From Sistotremastrum niveocremeum HHB9708 (lineage: Eukaryota > Basidiomycota > Agaricomycetes > Sistotremastrales > Sistotremastraceae), in assembly GCA_001630475.1 (NCBI GenBank), contig KV419412.1:414692-478691 (forward strand): a stretch of 64,000 nucleotides of DNA. The letters run 5' to 3'. The translations under genes were made by a program, and so were the position numbers. Shown here in pieces: positions 38,512 through 51,323 of this stretch (its first letter is position 1; every line of letters begins with the position of its first letter). The notes beneath the pieces are model-generated. The model made no database searches. It was not told the origin of the DNA and saw only the letters and a program-made list of their open reading frames with translations.

Positions 38512-41500
38512 ATGGCAGATCCTGACTCTCATGCTTCGTCTCAGGCTATTCCCACAGCACCAGCAGGAGATTTGACGTCTATCTTCGCTGAAATGGTGCA
38601 ACTGATGAGAGGCCAGAGCGAAGTGGTGCATTTGATGAAACGCCAGAACGAATTGATGGAAGAGCAAGGAAAGACTTTGAGGGAGCACAGTACGAAGTTG
38701 GATACATTGACAAGAGATGCTCTTAAAGGTACTTCTTTTGGTTAGAGCTTCTGAAAATCGGGACTCATGTGTGTCAGATGATCAGGCTTACGAACGCAAG
38801 GATTTCCGAGATCGGTTGACTTGGAATGTGCTGGGCAAGGAAGCGTGGCTGAAGACGAAAGAGAAAGTGGACGGATGGAGAGATCTAATGCAGATCTCTT
38901 TGGTTTTCGTACGTGACGCCTATCATAATACACGGAACGATAAATTGACGTTGTTTGATTACAGATCGCCATCTTTTTGACTGTGGTCACTGCATTCATT
39001 ACACCCGTCATCCAAACATTCACTTCTCCGGCCACCCCTTCTAGCGGCGATCAATCTACTAAATCATCCAAACCGCCGCTTCCACCACTGTCAACCCAGT
39101 TCATCGCATTGTTCTTCTACCTGGCTCTTATCGTCAGCGTATGTCCGGCTCTCATTTCTTGGAGTATTCGAGTTAACGGATTTGAAAGATCTTCAATTCT
39201 GTGCTCTGCGTATTAGGTATGCAGTGGGCTGGACGTCTACTGGCGATACTGTACGGAAAGGACGACTTCGAACGCACGATGGCTCATGAGCGCCGAAAAG
39301 CTCTCGCCGAAAAGAAGCTGATCCCACTCATGGGTGTGCTCTTTTGGACTCTCCTCCTTTCCATCGGGTTCTTCATCATTGGCCTACTCATCCAACTTTG
39401 GGCTCTCGCTTTCTCATGCGATGAACCGGCCTCTACCATCATCGTTGGAGCGGTTTTGGCGACTGCGCTCTCCGTTGCTATTCTTGGGGTCATCATTGCG
39501 ACGACTTATCACGCCGCAGTCACTGAGAACTCGCCTTTTGAGAGCCCGTTGAGTGCCGCAATGCGACCAGCCCTGCAATGGTTCAGGTCACGCAGTTGGG
39601 GGCAGCCTGACGCCAAAGCATCAGGAGGGGCGATTGGAGGTTCAGAACACCCGGAGACGAAGTTGACGGTTGATGACTTGGTCAAAGCGAGAGATGATGA
39701 GAACGAAAACGTGGAAGCGCTGAAGACGTATGCGCGACTAGTCCTAAACACGAATGACGCGGAGGTGCTGGAACGAGCGGTACCTTCGTTTGAGATCGGA
39801 GAATGGTGCAAGAGCGGAGGAGAGCTGCTACCTGTCTTCTTGGCAGTGCGAGACCGATTCTTGGCGACGGATACGTCGTTTCGGGTCAAGGAGACAGTGA
39901 AGAAGCAGTTGGTCTATTGCAGACGGTGGAGCGGTTGGAGAAACGGTATTGGTTGGCGGAGATCAGATTTTGAAGGAAATGCGGTCACTCGATGGTGCAG
40001 AGATCAATGTAACCATCTGACTCGTCAATCACACGAATATCACCGACAATTCTTCTCTTCCTTTGTTTTCTTCGCTTCGCTTGATCCACACAACAAAGAT
40101 CTGCGGGGAGATCCAAATGACTCATACCAGGAAACTATCGTGCGCGTTCTCTCTTCATTCGATCGAGACGGGAAATTGGGAGAACGATACCGTGTCTTCG
40201 AGTCAGCTGTCCGAGGGTGCAAATTTCTCCTCCGCGATGGCAGATCGGATGACGTCACTCGCATTCTTTCGTGCGGTGATCGATCTTCTCTTCTCCGATC
40301 TCTGCTCCGGAATCCGCACACGGTCTGGGCTTACATCAAAGACATTGTTGCATTGATCACAAGAGGGAACGAAGTGGCCGTATTGGAAGAATTGGCGAAA
40401 TTCTTCTCCAATCTCCCTGACATCTATCCTGTGTTTAATGGTTTGTTTGTGCTTGATTTCCTTGGTTCCCTCATTCCGTCTCTGTCCTCGACGTTCACTG
40501 TCCCCCAATCCTTCGATCTTGCCCCTACCCTCAGTCTTCTCCTCCTCCATCAGTCAGACATCGAGTCTTCACTGTCGGAATACAGTGAAATACTTCTCTA
40601 CGTCCTCGATCACGGCGGCTTCGCAGCACTCTCCTCCCTTCGTCCCGCTTACGACTTCTTCCAACTCTGCTTCACGCTATCTTCGTATGACGATATCCGG
40701 GACACGAAGATCCAAGACCGCGCCAGATTCTATTTAGGACACGAAGCTTTCGTTGGTACGTTTCTTGTCTGAGCGTCTATTTCGCTTGTGACACCTTTTA
40801 CTAGCTCTCCCGCCACCATCTCCTGAAGAGCTCCAGCATCTTATCGATGTCCTTCAGTCATACCAGGATAACATGGCCTCGGAAGACTCGGAGAAGAATT
40901 TCATTGATGCTGTCATAGAATGTGACTATGTCTGTCGGGAAGGCAATGAAGCTGAGATCAAGGGCCTCCTCTCGCACGTTGATTGCGTTGCTCTTCTAGG
41001 TGTGATCCTTCAAAATCCACACTTCTCAGGGCAGCAAATCTGGTCTCTCATCCCCGTAATCATAGAAGCGAATGACCTGGAGTGCATATCCGCTGCTCCT
41101 GCTCTGCTAGCCAACATCCCGTTGGTGGCACGATTTGACGGAGACCTCCCAATTCTCGCATTTCTTACGTCTCTGATTTCGTTCCTACCCCCTGGATATA
41201 TTGTTCCTCCACGATTCGATCTCTCTCAGACCCTCGCGCTCTTCATGCTTAACGACCCCGATCGACAAACGTGGCGCAAGCACTCTGAGACCTTGATGCA
41301 CTACCTCCATGCTGGTGCCTTTGATGCCCTTTCTAATCAAGATTCGGTCCGAAGGTTCCTCGACATCTGCGCAGATCCCTCCTATTGGTGGATGAGAGAT
41401 TGGAGTCAGGATCAACGAACAAGTATACTTACCCGTGAACGAGCGATCGAACTCCAGAAGAAAATTGATGCACTTGAAGCAGGTGCGTTTTGATGAATTA

Positions 41501-41756
41501 TATTGCTGGGCTGTGTTTCTTACTGCCAAATCTCGCACGTGTAGTTCCGACCCCTGTCATTGCAACTCCCCCCGTCAATGCTCCAGATCCTCCCAGCCAC
41601 GCAGAAGAAATTGAGCCACAGTCATTAGTAATTCGTCAACCATGGGACATGTTCAGACAACGGCTGGCAGATTTCTGGAGATGGAGATGGAGAGGTCGGA
41701 CAGCGGAAGTGGCTCGGGATGTAGAGATGGCTGTGAGAAATCCCAACGAGACATGA
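38512..41756 (+). CDS. DUF6535-type membrane protein, array copy E
   Basis: Six exons, frame intact. Exon 1 starts MADPDSHASSQAIPT and has a coiled coil with a duplicated heptad region (MVQLMRGQSEVVHLMKRQNE). Exon 2 is DDQAYERKDFRDRLTWN, exon 3 the first membrane segments (TVVTAFITPVIQTF and LFFYLALIVS). The long exon from about 39191 carries LIPLMGVLFWTLLLSIGFF and ALSVAILGVIIATTYH, then the helical body. The intron after AFVG (GTACG to ACTAG) leads to LPPPSPEELQHLIDVLQ, and the tail ends ARDVEMAVRNPNET. The membrane type (LGMQWAGRLLA, KDDFERTMAHE) matches copies A and F. It has the longest N-terminal coil of the set. Confidence 0.86.
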
Positions 41757-43960
41757 TCATCCGCCGTTCGAGATAGGTGTCTTTTCGTGATAGGAAGGAA
41801 GCTGTTATTTGAATGATGACAGACTCTGGATGGGAAGCCAATGCTATCAGTGACCCGAATATTCGAAGTCTGAGATCTGAGATTCTTCAACTGTTTGAGC
41901 TGGTCATAATACACAAGTGCTTCTGTGGGCCTGTACCATGCAGATGCCAAGTTTTCGTGACGTGTCGCATACTTCCCACCTTTGAAATTCATCATATACT
42001 GAGCTATGTACATTCAATGTCAACATATCTTCGCAGCACGGTCTCGAGATCTCGCGTCTGTCACAGCGTGCTCACATTTTTTCGCCAATGCCGAGAACTT
42101 TCTTGAGCTCGTAAGGTTATTTCGTCGCTGCAAATTCTGCTCTTACGACTCATTTGGACGATCCAGACTTCTCAGGCTATTTTATTGCAGACAGGATTAT
42201 AATCAGTACATGATGGATGCTCCGATTGGGAAATCTGAAACAGACCAGTCAAGATGGTCGAAGTCAAAGTTGAGGATCCTGGTATCAGGAGTTTGAGGAA
42301 AACATTTGATGATGGTCGATTGCCAGGAAAGTCAGGCTGGAAGACTCGTCGAGACTCGTCGCAGATACGATTGGTGCCGACGACTCGGTATGTAACATCA
42401 CGTTCTTGTAAGGTCGGACTGGCGAAAGTGGCGTCCAATCGGATCGAGGGCACAGGGAAAGGGCTTAGACAAGAAAGCAGAGCAGGAACAGCATGGAATG
42501 TGACTTTGGAGACCCTGGGTTGAAAGCTCTGGAGTAAACGAGGAGGTGGATGGCGTGGATGCAAGCAATGTGGAAGAGTTATGGCCTTGAGTAGACGAGG
42601 ACAGGCAAGGGAATGACTACATATAGCAAGACTGCGGAAGACATTCGGGCATGTTGAGCAGTCCATCGCCTATAGACGTTCGGAGTGTAAGACATTGTGA
42701 TGATAAATGTGGAACAATGAAAACGTACCTCGTTCTACACGGCACATCAAAGATATTTAAGCTGATACCTGCAGGGTCATTCTTCGGATTGATAAAGTCT
42801 TGACTCATTCATCCTGATGTGCATGTGGGTGTTCATTGCGCTGGAAAATGTGGTCGATCGGAAGGAGCGATTCATGAGCTTCATTGAACTTTTGATTGTG
42901 GAAAGGAATAAGGTAAACGAGAGACATAGGCAAACTTGGAGGTGGAATTGAGAACTGAGATAGACGTGGCAGACTCGGAAATCGTAAAGATTGAGGTAAC
43001 GACGAGGCGTTAGGTGATTATTGGATTGACAGAGAGATGTCACCAGTCATGTACAAGAGCTGGATAGACACACTCTATCAGCTACGATGTTTAAATATTG
43101 AGATGCAGCAGACGCACCATCGATTTGACGTTCAACTCTTTCAACTATAGAACTGCAGGGACGCTCTGGGTCATTGGAATGACGAATGCACTGCTTCTGC
43201 TATAGAAACTTTAATGATGATGGTCTTATCAATATATCGATCTTCAAAAGTAAAGACCTGACTCCTGACAACGGAAATCTGACCCAGAAACTAAGAGCGA
43301 ATCGCAGTGCCTTGAGAAAATCATAGCCATCTCAGTCATTCCTCGGATACATTGAGCTCACAGAGGCCAAAATTATTTCAGTAGTATTCACATGAGTAGT
43401 GTGATTGATATCTTTGAGCTGAAAGATACAAGCATGTCTCATCGACGAGCGAAGGAAGAAGCAAATGAGGATTCGGTAAGCACCGGCGAGCTCTCTTCGC
43501 TCGAGGATGAGCCCAGCATGTCCAAAATTTCAATCGCACGTCTGGGACGAATTGGCAGCTCCTCAGCCTTCCTTCCGATCCACTGTTTTTTCCCATCCAC
43601 ATTCTCGATTATCGCAGTCCTGGAATTCATCTCAAAACCACCAGTCGATGTTACGAGTTCCTCACAGTCCTGCTTGCGTCGCAGCGATCTCGTATTTTGG
43701 ACACTTGATATAATTAAATATTGGTTCGCCAAAGGCATCCAAATCTCTCATCCGCTGCTTTGATATCGATTAACTCCTCCATATTTTCGAAGTCACCCGC
43801 CATCTTTCGTCGGTCGCCTCATTCCAAATTTCCAATCATGGGATATCCATGGAACTTGAGACATGATACGAACGCACCCTCAACCTACAGAACCTCGAAT
43901 CATGTCTATTATTTGGACCTATCTTTACGACGAGACCTAAACGTGCGTATTAATGAACCG
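41757..43960. other. Spacer between array genes E and F
   Basis: Long minus-strand open frames at 42.2-42.7 kb and 42.8-43.0 kb show no domain and low-complexity codon patterns. A version of the spacer motif (GTAAGCACCGGCGAGCTCTC) lies near 43476. I do not support a gene. Confidence 0.35.
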
Positions 43961-44000
43961 GGAAATATTCGTATTGGCTGATTTTCCGTTCAGACGCTCA
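43961..44000 (+). promoter_or_regulatory. Array promoter block, gene F
   Basis: Contains GGAAATATTCGTATTGGCTG then ATTTTCC and CAGACGCT. ATTGG is about 207 bp before the ATG at 44180. Confidence 0.72.
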
Positions 44001-45398
44001 AAAGGCAGTGTCGAGGCACGTCTGACAGGTGGCCTCATTGTATGCACCACTCTGTTCTCCCACACCCACATCTCCCTACTCTGTCCTCCCATCATCTCCC
44101 GTCTCCCGTCGTCTCCCCACCTCCCATCGACTTCGAGTGATACCTAATCGCCTTCGAGTGACTGTGCTCCTCGATGAACATGGCGGATCCTGAGCCACCG
44201 GCTCCTATCCCTGCTCCTGCAGCTGGGAACGGCGATTTGGGCGCCAAGTTCGATAAGATGATTGAGCTGATGCAGCATCAGAATGACTTGATAGCTGAAC
44301 AGGGGAAGACTTTGAAAAGTCATGGTACGATGTTAGAGACTTTGAAGACCGATGCGCTCAAAAGTACGTCCTTTTGGTTTCTTGACGAGAATAACGATGT
44401 TAAACGAGCGCTAGACGATCAGGCCATGGAAGGACGAAGTCTGAGAGATCGGTTGACCTGGAATGTCCTACGGAAAGAAGCGACAGCGAAGACGAAGGAA
44501 AAGGTCGACGAATGGAAGGATTTGATGCAGTTATCTCTGGTCTTCGTAAGCATTGTCGTTGACCCACGACAAACTCAAGTTCTGAGATCAAGGCTCTTAG
44601 AACACCATTTTCTTGACAGTCGTCACGGCGTTCATTGCACCCGTGATACAGGCATTCACCTCCACGCCGTCTGACTCTAGCTCTGGCTCGGCCTCAAAAC
44701 CGTCGTTGCCACCGCTGTCAACGCAATTTGTCGCTTTGTTCTTTTACCTCGCCCTCATCGTTAGCGTGAGTTCATTCCAACTCGAAGAGATTAATAGGGA
44801 TCTGACAACTTTTAACTAGATACTCAACGCTGTTCTTTGTGTTCTAGGCATGCAATGGGCAAGCAGATTACTTGCAATGCCTATGGGCAAAGATGACCTC
44901 GAACGCACGCTCGCTCACGAGAAGCGCAGAGCCCTCGCTGAGGGAAAGCTACTCTCTCTCATGGGTGTCCTCTTCTGGACCCTCCTCCTCTCTATCGGAT
45001 TCTTCATCGTCGGACTCCTCATCCAAGTCTGGGCTCTCTCCTTCTCTTGCAGCAAACCATCCTTCGTCCTCATCGTCGCTGCGGCAATCTCTACCGGATT
45101 ATCCGTGACTATCCTCGGCGTCATACTATCTACGACGTATCATGCCGCCATCACCGAAAACTCGCCCTTTGAAAGCCCTCTCAGCGCGGCAATGCGACCC
45201 GCACTTCAGTGGTTCAGATTGCATACCCAGCGCAAGGATGCGCCCCAGACAGATGAGAAAGACGAAGATGCACGGGAGACACAAAAGAAGAGCGTCGATG
45301 AGTTGATCAGGACGGAGGAGAAGGACACCGACACCGTAAAAGCGCTCAAGACGTATGCACGTCTAGTCCTCAACACGACTGACGCCGAGGTACTGGAG

Positions 45399-45698
45399 TA
45401 AGGTTTAACACGAGTCCAGGCAAAAAACAGGTACCCGCAGGTATACCTGGCAAGGTACCTGCTTACTAAGCAAGGGGCAAGTACCAAGTATCAACTTTTT
45501 GGAAAAAACACTGACAAAGCAGGTACTTGGACCAGGTACCTGCTGTTTTTAGTAGGGAAAACAGGCAGGTACCCAGGTATGAGTACCTGATTTTGGGGGT
45601 TTTTTGGAGGCAAGTATGAGCTCAGGCCCTGAAAAAAGCAGGGAGGTACCTGCCACAGGTACCCAGGTATGGCAAGTATGGACTCGTGTTAAACCTTA
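45399..45698 (+). mobile_element. MITE X, copy 1 (hAT-like)
   Basis: A 300-bp element with perfect 19-bp terminal inverted repeats (TAAGGTTTAACACGAGTCC). It is flanked by the 8-bp target duplication TACTGGAG (45391-45398 and 45699-45706). Its body is full of CAGGTACC-type short palindromes. The TAAGG end fits the hAT consensus TARNG. It has no coding capacity for a transposase. It is inverted and identical relative to copy 2 at 51324-51623. Confidence 0.93.
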
Positions 45699-46929
45699 TA
45701 CTGGAGAGAGCGGTCCCTTCATTCGAGATCGGGGAATGGTACAGGGCAGGAGACACGTTGTGGGATGTTTTTTTGGCAGTGCGGGAGAGATTCTTGGCGA
45801 CGGATACATCTTTTCGGGTTAAGGAGACAGTGCACAAGCAATTGGTCTATTTTTCAGAGTGGAGCGGATGGAGAGGAGATCTTGAAGTAAATGCGATGAC
45901 TCGATGGTGCAGAGATCATTGCAGAGTTCTGGTTCGACGATCGCACGAATCTCACCGAGAGTTCTTTCCTGCGTGGGTTTTCTTCACTTCCCTTGACCCA
46001 GGCAACGAAGATCTGCGGGGATATCGGTCTGATTCGCACGAGCAAAATGTCGCACGAGTTCTCTCTTCATTCGATCGAGACCGGAAATTGGGAGACCGAG
46101 AAGATGTTTTCGCTTCAGCTGTCGTCAAGTGCAAATCTCTCCTGCGCGATGACAGATCAGAGACCGTCACCCGCATTCTTTCTCCCGATATTCGATCCTC
46201 TGTTCTCCGCTCTTTGCTCCAGAATCCAATCTTCTCGTGGGGTGGCATCAAAGATATTGTTGCATTCATCACAAGAGGGAATGAAGTAGCCGTATTGGAA
46301 GAATTGGTAGAGTTCTTCTCCAACCTCCCTGACATCAAGCCTGTGGGACGCTATATTGAACTGCTTGTGATCGACTTCCTATCTTTTCTTATTCCATCTC
46401 TCCCCTCAATGTTCACTCTCCCCCGACCCTTTGATCTTGCCCCTACCCTCGCTCTACTCCTCCGCTATCCCTCAGAGATCGAGAATTCACTGTGGCCTTA
46501 CAGTGACGCACTCATTTACTTCCTCGATCACGGCGGGTTTGAACAGCTCTCCTCCCTTCGTCCAGCTTATGACTTCTTCCAACTCTGCCTCACGCTTCCT
46601 TCTGATGACGGTCCCACAAGCACGAGTAGCCAAGGCCGTGCCAGATTCTATCTAGAGCCACATTGGGGTCTCATTGGTACGTCCGTTGCCTGAGCGTCTA
46701 TTTCCCTTCTGACACCTTTTACTAGCTCTCCCGCCTCCGTCTCATGAAGAGCTTCAGAATCTTGTCAATGCCCTTCAGTCATACCAGAACGACATGGCCT
46801 CGGAAGATCTGGAGAAGAATTTCGTTGACGCTGTCATAGAATGTGACTATCTTGCTCGGGAAGGGAGCCAGCTCGAAATGAAAGCCCTTCTCCATCAAGT
46901 CGATCGTGTCTCTCTGCTTGGTCTGCTCT

Positions 46930-47387
46930 AGTGTTTGCAAGTCAGGTCACGTAACCGCCAAATAACTGTGACTTAGCCGTAACTTAACCGTTTGTGACCT
47001 AACCATGGTTAAGGTCATGGTTCAGAGCTGGTGGTCAAGTCACAGTCATGGACCTCCCCGGAATCCTTGACCGCTTGCCTTGACCAACATGGGTAGATCC
47101 TTGTCTACAGCCTTCCACAGGCCTTCTGGTGTGTTCTGCTTGTCATATACATCATTTATGAGGTCCAGTGACCTAGATTAAGTAGTAAAAAGTGGAGATT
47201 TATGACTTTTTTGAGGTCATAACCGCTTTAACCGGTCAAAGTCAGGTCACGGTCACCCAATTTTGGCTTAACCGTGACCGTTGGCGGTTATAGGTTACAG
47301 CAAAACCCCCCAAAATAACCGCAGTTAGGTTACGGTTAGGGCCTCTGAGGTGCCCATAACCTAACTTAACCCGACTTTCAAACACTA
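46930..47387 (+). mobile_element. MITE Y, copy 1 (hAT-like)
   Basis: A 458-bp element starting TAGTGTTTGCAAGTC and ending GACTTTCAAACACTA, with the target duplication GTCTGCTC at 46922-46929 and 47388-47395. The body is rich in GGTTA/TAACC runs (CCGTAACTTAACCG and similar). It interrupts the C-terminal exon of gene F. A close copy lies at 57095-57553. No transposase is encoded. Confidence 0.92.
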
Positions 47388-48682
47388 GTCTGCTCATCCG
47401 GAATCCACACTTCTCTGGTCGGCAAATCTCGGCTCTCATGCCCTTAATAGTGGAAGGAAACGAGCTAGAGCATATACATACTGCTCCTGCTTTGCTCGCC
47501 AACATCCCGCCGGTGGCCCCATCTGACGGAGACCTGCCAATTCTCGCATTCCTGGCATCACTCATGACCTTCCGCCCCTCAGACTACTATATCGTTCCTC
47601 CTCATCTTGATCTGTCTCAGACCCTCACAATCTTTATGGCCAATGACCCTGATCAGCGAAGCTGGCGCCGATGTTCTGATACTTTGATGCACTACCTCCA
47701 TCGTGGCGCTTTTGATGCCCTTTCTGATCAAGATTCGGTCCGACCTTTCCTCAACATCTGTACCTCTTCTCCTTGGTGGATGTACCGTTGGGATCAGGAT
47801 CAACAAACGAGTACACTTACCCGCGAACGAGCCATCGAGCTCAAAAAGAAACTTCCAGCGCTCAATGCAGGTGCGTCTTCGTGAATCTTGTTGCCGGCTG
47901 TGTTCCTTACTGAGAATTTTTATTTATTTTTAGCCGCAGATCCTGTGACCGAAAGTCATTCTGTTGATGATTCTCTCGTGCCTCCCATCCCTGAAGCACA
48001 GGCTCCTACACAGACGTTAGGTCTTCGAACATGGGATGCGTTCACACGACGGTTGGAAGATATCCGGAGATGGAAGTGGAGAGGCCGAACAGTGGCCACA
48101 GCTAGCGATGTAGAGATGGCTTTGAGAGATCGACGCAACACGTAAAGATGTAGTGTTCTCGAGTCTCTTCCTTTTCGACCAACCGACTTTTGTTTTGGAT
48201 TTGATCGATGGAGTGTCGGCTTTCTATTACATCCATGGCGTATCTAGTAGCCAGATGGAAATGCGGAAAGGATATAGTATATAGAGCGAATCAGCACCTT
48301 GACAGTTGACACTAGACATTTTCAACCTGCAAAACGCTCAGGCTGCAGTTTCCTACAATAATACAATAAGCGCCGGTCGCTTCCTTCCTTCTTGAAGGCT
48401 TCGACATCGACATCCTATGCTGGTGTCAGACCCTCCGTCTCGTTCTTCATGTGCAAGTACATCAAGTGTCCTCTTCGTATTTCAGGAAGAGTTGACTCTC
48501 CACCAGCTCTGGATTTATGCGACCCTGGATCGTTGATGCCACCGAATCGCACTGCGGTTCGTCTGCGGATGGAAACTCCAAACTCCAGCGATACCGCCGC
48601 AATTCAGCCATGCCTAGTCTCAAAATTATCACCAGAAGTTTTCCATGCGATCCGGGTACAGGTGCATATTCAAGGATGAACC

Positions 48683-48710
48683 TACAAATATTCTAACTGG
48701 CTGATTATGG
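48683..48710 (+). promoter_or_regulatory. Orphan, decayed array promoter block
   Basis: Reads TACAAATATTCTAACTGGCT then GATTATGG, matching the block before genes C and G, but with the CCAAT core changed (ACTGG). No coiled-coil exon follows within the usual 200 bp. Confidence 0.6.
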
Positions 48711-50091
48711 TCTCCGAGTCCTCTCAAGTCCCTGCTGTCCAAGCTACGACACGATCAGGGGTCTAACCCATGTTTCAGCTACTGCGCATGCACTGTCTCT
48801 TCATTTCTCTGATCCGAAGCGTTCAAGGCCCGTTCCACTGAAATTCCGTGGCTGTCGAGACAGAATTGAGGAATAAAGACGCGCTTGTATTTGTGAGTGT
48901 GGAAACGTATAACTCATCGCCACTTCTTTCAGCTGCCGTCCTCTCAAGAGTCAAGAGCATCCCCACTTTCAGATCTCCATGCCATTGCTGAAGTACCGGC
49001 GGCCAAAGGGAGCACGAGATCGAAACACGCAGAAACGACATTTGTGGCGGCTGTCGAAGACTGGACCCTCTTGACGCGATTGGCGAATGCAGCGCGACCA
49101 ACATCAACACAATTTCTTTTGGCCTGATGAGCAAGCTCTTCTCGCGTAAACTACTGATACAGATGCTATTCTGCGTATCATCAACTCCCTTTCCTCCACT
49201 TCTTCTATCAACCTGCCTTGCACTCTCAGAGCTTGCCTTCATTCGGACCTATCTTTCTTGACCTTTCGCGATGTTTGTTCAGGATCATGCGAAGAGACTT
49301 GGCTCCCATCCTTAGCTGTCTTGATCCGCCAAGTTACCTCAATTCAGTGCTCCCGTGGTTCTTTCTTCGAGGAAAACCCGATAATACCTTTTATGGCGGA
49401 CCTGCTCTTCTGACGCGACGACAAGATGAAATTCCAAGCGTGTTCTGATCGAACGAGGAATCTCTTGGATGACAAATCAACATACCACTTGCTCCCAGGC
49501 ATACATGGCAGGAACTCCTTCATGGCGATGATTTTCTTGATATAGTACTTTTCGGAGATCGTGGCTTCAAAGTTTGAATATTGGGATTGACATCAGTGGA
49601 TGAGGATATTTTGACAATGTGCAGTGCAGTGCTAATCGTACTGTAGACTGCGGCGAGAATGATAGTGATAATCTCAGATATTCTTGAACAAAGTGAAATT
49701 CTTAGAGAGCGGTCGACATGCTTGACTTGACACAATATGTGCATGCTGATTCGATGGTCCGAAATCTGAAAGAGCTCGAGGCCGTTAGAGCTGCCGTTGG
49801 TTGAAATTGATAAGCGCCGAAGAGCTCTCTCCGGACGATAATAACATCGGTATTCAGTCCTGCTCGGTATGCGCTATGCTTGATATCTAGCGCTTCGTTC
49901 GCAAGCTTAGATAGCATGACAGGCTTTTGAGTCTCTGTTTTCAAGTCGATATCGGCCGTCTGTCTACTATCCTCTATTCTCATTAATTTCCTGCCTTTCG
50001 TCTGTGAGCCACGGACCGCGCATGGTTGTGTGACCCTGCCCCTCGGGGAACGTCGCCCAAACCGCTGTTCTCTCGAAGGACAACATAGCGG

Positions 50092-50094
<3 letters not shown>

Positions 50095-50125
<31 letters not shown>
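50095..50125. repeat. (CA)n microsatellite
   Basis: About 31 bp of uninterrupted CA dinucleotides in the F-G spacer. Confidence 0.97.
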
Positions 50126-50127
<2 letters not shown>

Positions 50128-50403
50128 GTCTCCCATCGCTCCTGCTAGCATGGCAGCAATCTCAAACATCGGCTAGCCATCGCCTTCATCCAATTCATGA
50201 TCGAACGACTTCCTCGCCCCCCAAATAGTTCCATACCCCGTATCCAAATTTTCAACGACTCTTCACCGCGATTCGCAATTGCCTCGAATCGAGATGTAAA
50301 ACTCAAAACGACCACGACCCACAACCTCTAGACTCATTCTTCTCGAGGCATCTCAACTCCTCCCTCTTCTAAACGTTTCCAACGTGCGTAATGAACCAAC
50401 TCA

Positions 50404-50445
50404 AAAATATTCTAATTGGCTGATTTTTTGTCTTCAGACGCTGAA
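50404..50445 (+). promoter_or_regulatory. Array promoter block, gene G
   Basis: Contains AAAATATTCTAATTGGCTGA then TTTTTTG and CAGACGCTGAAGAGGCAGTG. ATTGG is about 198 bp before the ATG at 50613. Confidence 0.72.
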
Positions 50446-51098
50446 GAGGCAGTGTCAAGGCACATCTGTTCGATGGGGGGCTTCATCGTAGCACGACCTC
50501 GTGCTCTCACTCTCACACCCACTCCCTCAACCCATACTCCTCTCCTCCATTCCCCCATCATCTCCCTATCGTCCCCCGTCGTTTCCGCCAACTCTCACCA
50601 ACTACGCTCAAGATGGCGGATCCTGAACCGCCGGTCATCGTGACTGCAAAAGATGGGTCTGCCTCCTCGATAGGAGATCTGGGCACGAAATTCGATGTCA
50701 TGATTGACTTGATGAAGTCGCACATTGCTATCGTCACTGAACAAAGCAAGACGCAGACCGAACAGAGCCAGATCCTGAGGGATCACAGCAAGATGTTGGA
50801 AGCTCTCGAGAAGGACGCTACGAGAGGTATCGCACAATTATCAATTTCAGTCAAGAGACAGTTGACTGATGAGGTTGTAGACGATAAAGCATATGAAGAA
50901 AGAGGCCTGAAAGACAAATCTACCTGGGGTGCTCTGGATAAGGAAGCGTTGGCGAAGATGAAAGTTATAGTTGATGGATGGAAAGACCTCATGAATGTAT
51001 CGCTTATTTTTGTAAGTCGTCATGTTCCGCGATACCAATGTCAACCTGATATGTGTATTTCATCACAATCAGATCGCTCTCTTCCTGACCGTCGTGAG

Positions 51099-51314
51099 TC
51101 CTAGGGTTTCGAGGTCCAGTCGCGGTCCAAAATTTGACTTTTTTTCTAGCAGTCGGATTGCTCTGAAACCTTCAGTCATGGGGGGTCTTTTACCTATCCA
51201 ATGGTAGATCCACTCACGGGTTGCCACTTTTTGCCCTGGGTTGCCTGGAAAGTGCAAAAAAGGGGCGGCAACTGGGGTAAAACGGTCCAGTCATGACTGG
51301 ACTTCGAAACCCTT
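51099..51314 (+). mobile_element. MITE V (hAT-like), older partner of nested pair
   Basis: The left end reads TCCTAGGGTTTCGAGGTCCAG and the right end, reversed, AAGGGTTTCGAAGTCCAGTC, so the terminal repeats are imperfect. The flanks GTCGTGA(G) at 51091-51098 and GTCGTGAC at 51315-51322 form a 7-8 bp target duplication. The exact ends may shift by a few bases (TAGGG begins at 51102). It interrupts the first membrane-segment exon of gene G. No coding capacity. Confidence 0.75.
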
Positions 51315-51323
51315 GTCGTGACT

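Larger units (their letters stand above)
44180..48145 (+). pseudogene. DUF6535-type membrane protein, array copy F, split by two MITEs
   Basis: The layout follows copy A: MADPEPPAPIPAPAA, coiled coil (FDKMIELMQHQNDLIAEQGK), DDQAMEGRSLRDRLTW, membrane segments TVVTAFIAPVIQAF and LLSLMGVLFWTLLLSIGFF, and tail ASDVEMALRDRRNT. An upstream in-frame ATG at 44174 is possible, but 44180 matches the paralogs. Element X (45399-45698) interrupts the long exon right after TTDAEVLE, and its first codon is TAA. Element Y (46930-47387) interrupts the C-terminal exon after SLLGLL. Removing each element together with one 8-bp target copy would join open frames on both sides, so both insertions are recent compared with other decay. 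Unless the elements are spliced out, only the N-terminal membrane half is made. Confidence 0.85.
48146..50403. other. Long spacer between array genes F and G, with an orphan promoter
   Basis: This spacer holds two copies of the spacer motif (near 48366 and 49812) and one decayed promoter block at 48683-48710, so it may once have carried another array gene. A plus-strand open segment at about 49155-49409 (INLPCTLRACLHSDLSFLTF) could be a coding remnant. No gene is supported. Confidence 0.4.

Noticed and set aside
42172-43043. Minus-strand open frames in the E-F spacer as a possible gene
   Set aside because: They differ from the frames in other spacers, have low-complexity Ser/Pro/Leu content and lack consistent splice sites.
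45206-45487. Open frame across the end of MITE X, also at 51535-51801
   Set aside because: It is shared only because the X copies are identical. It crosses the element border into unrelated gene sequence.
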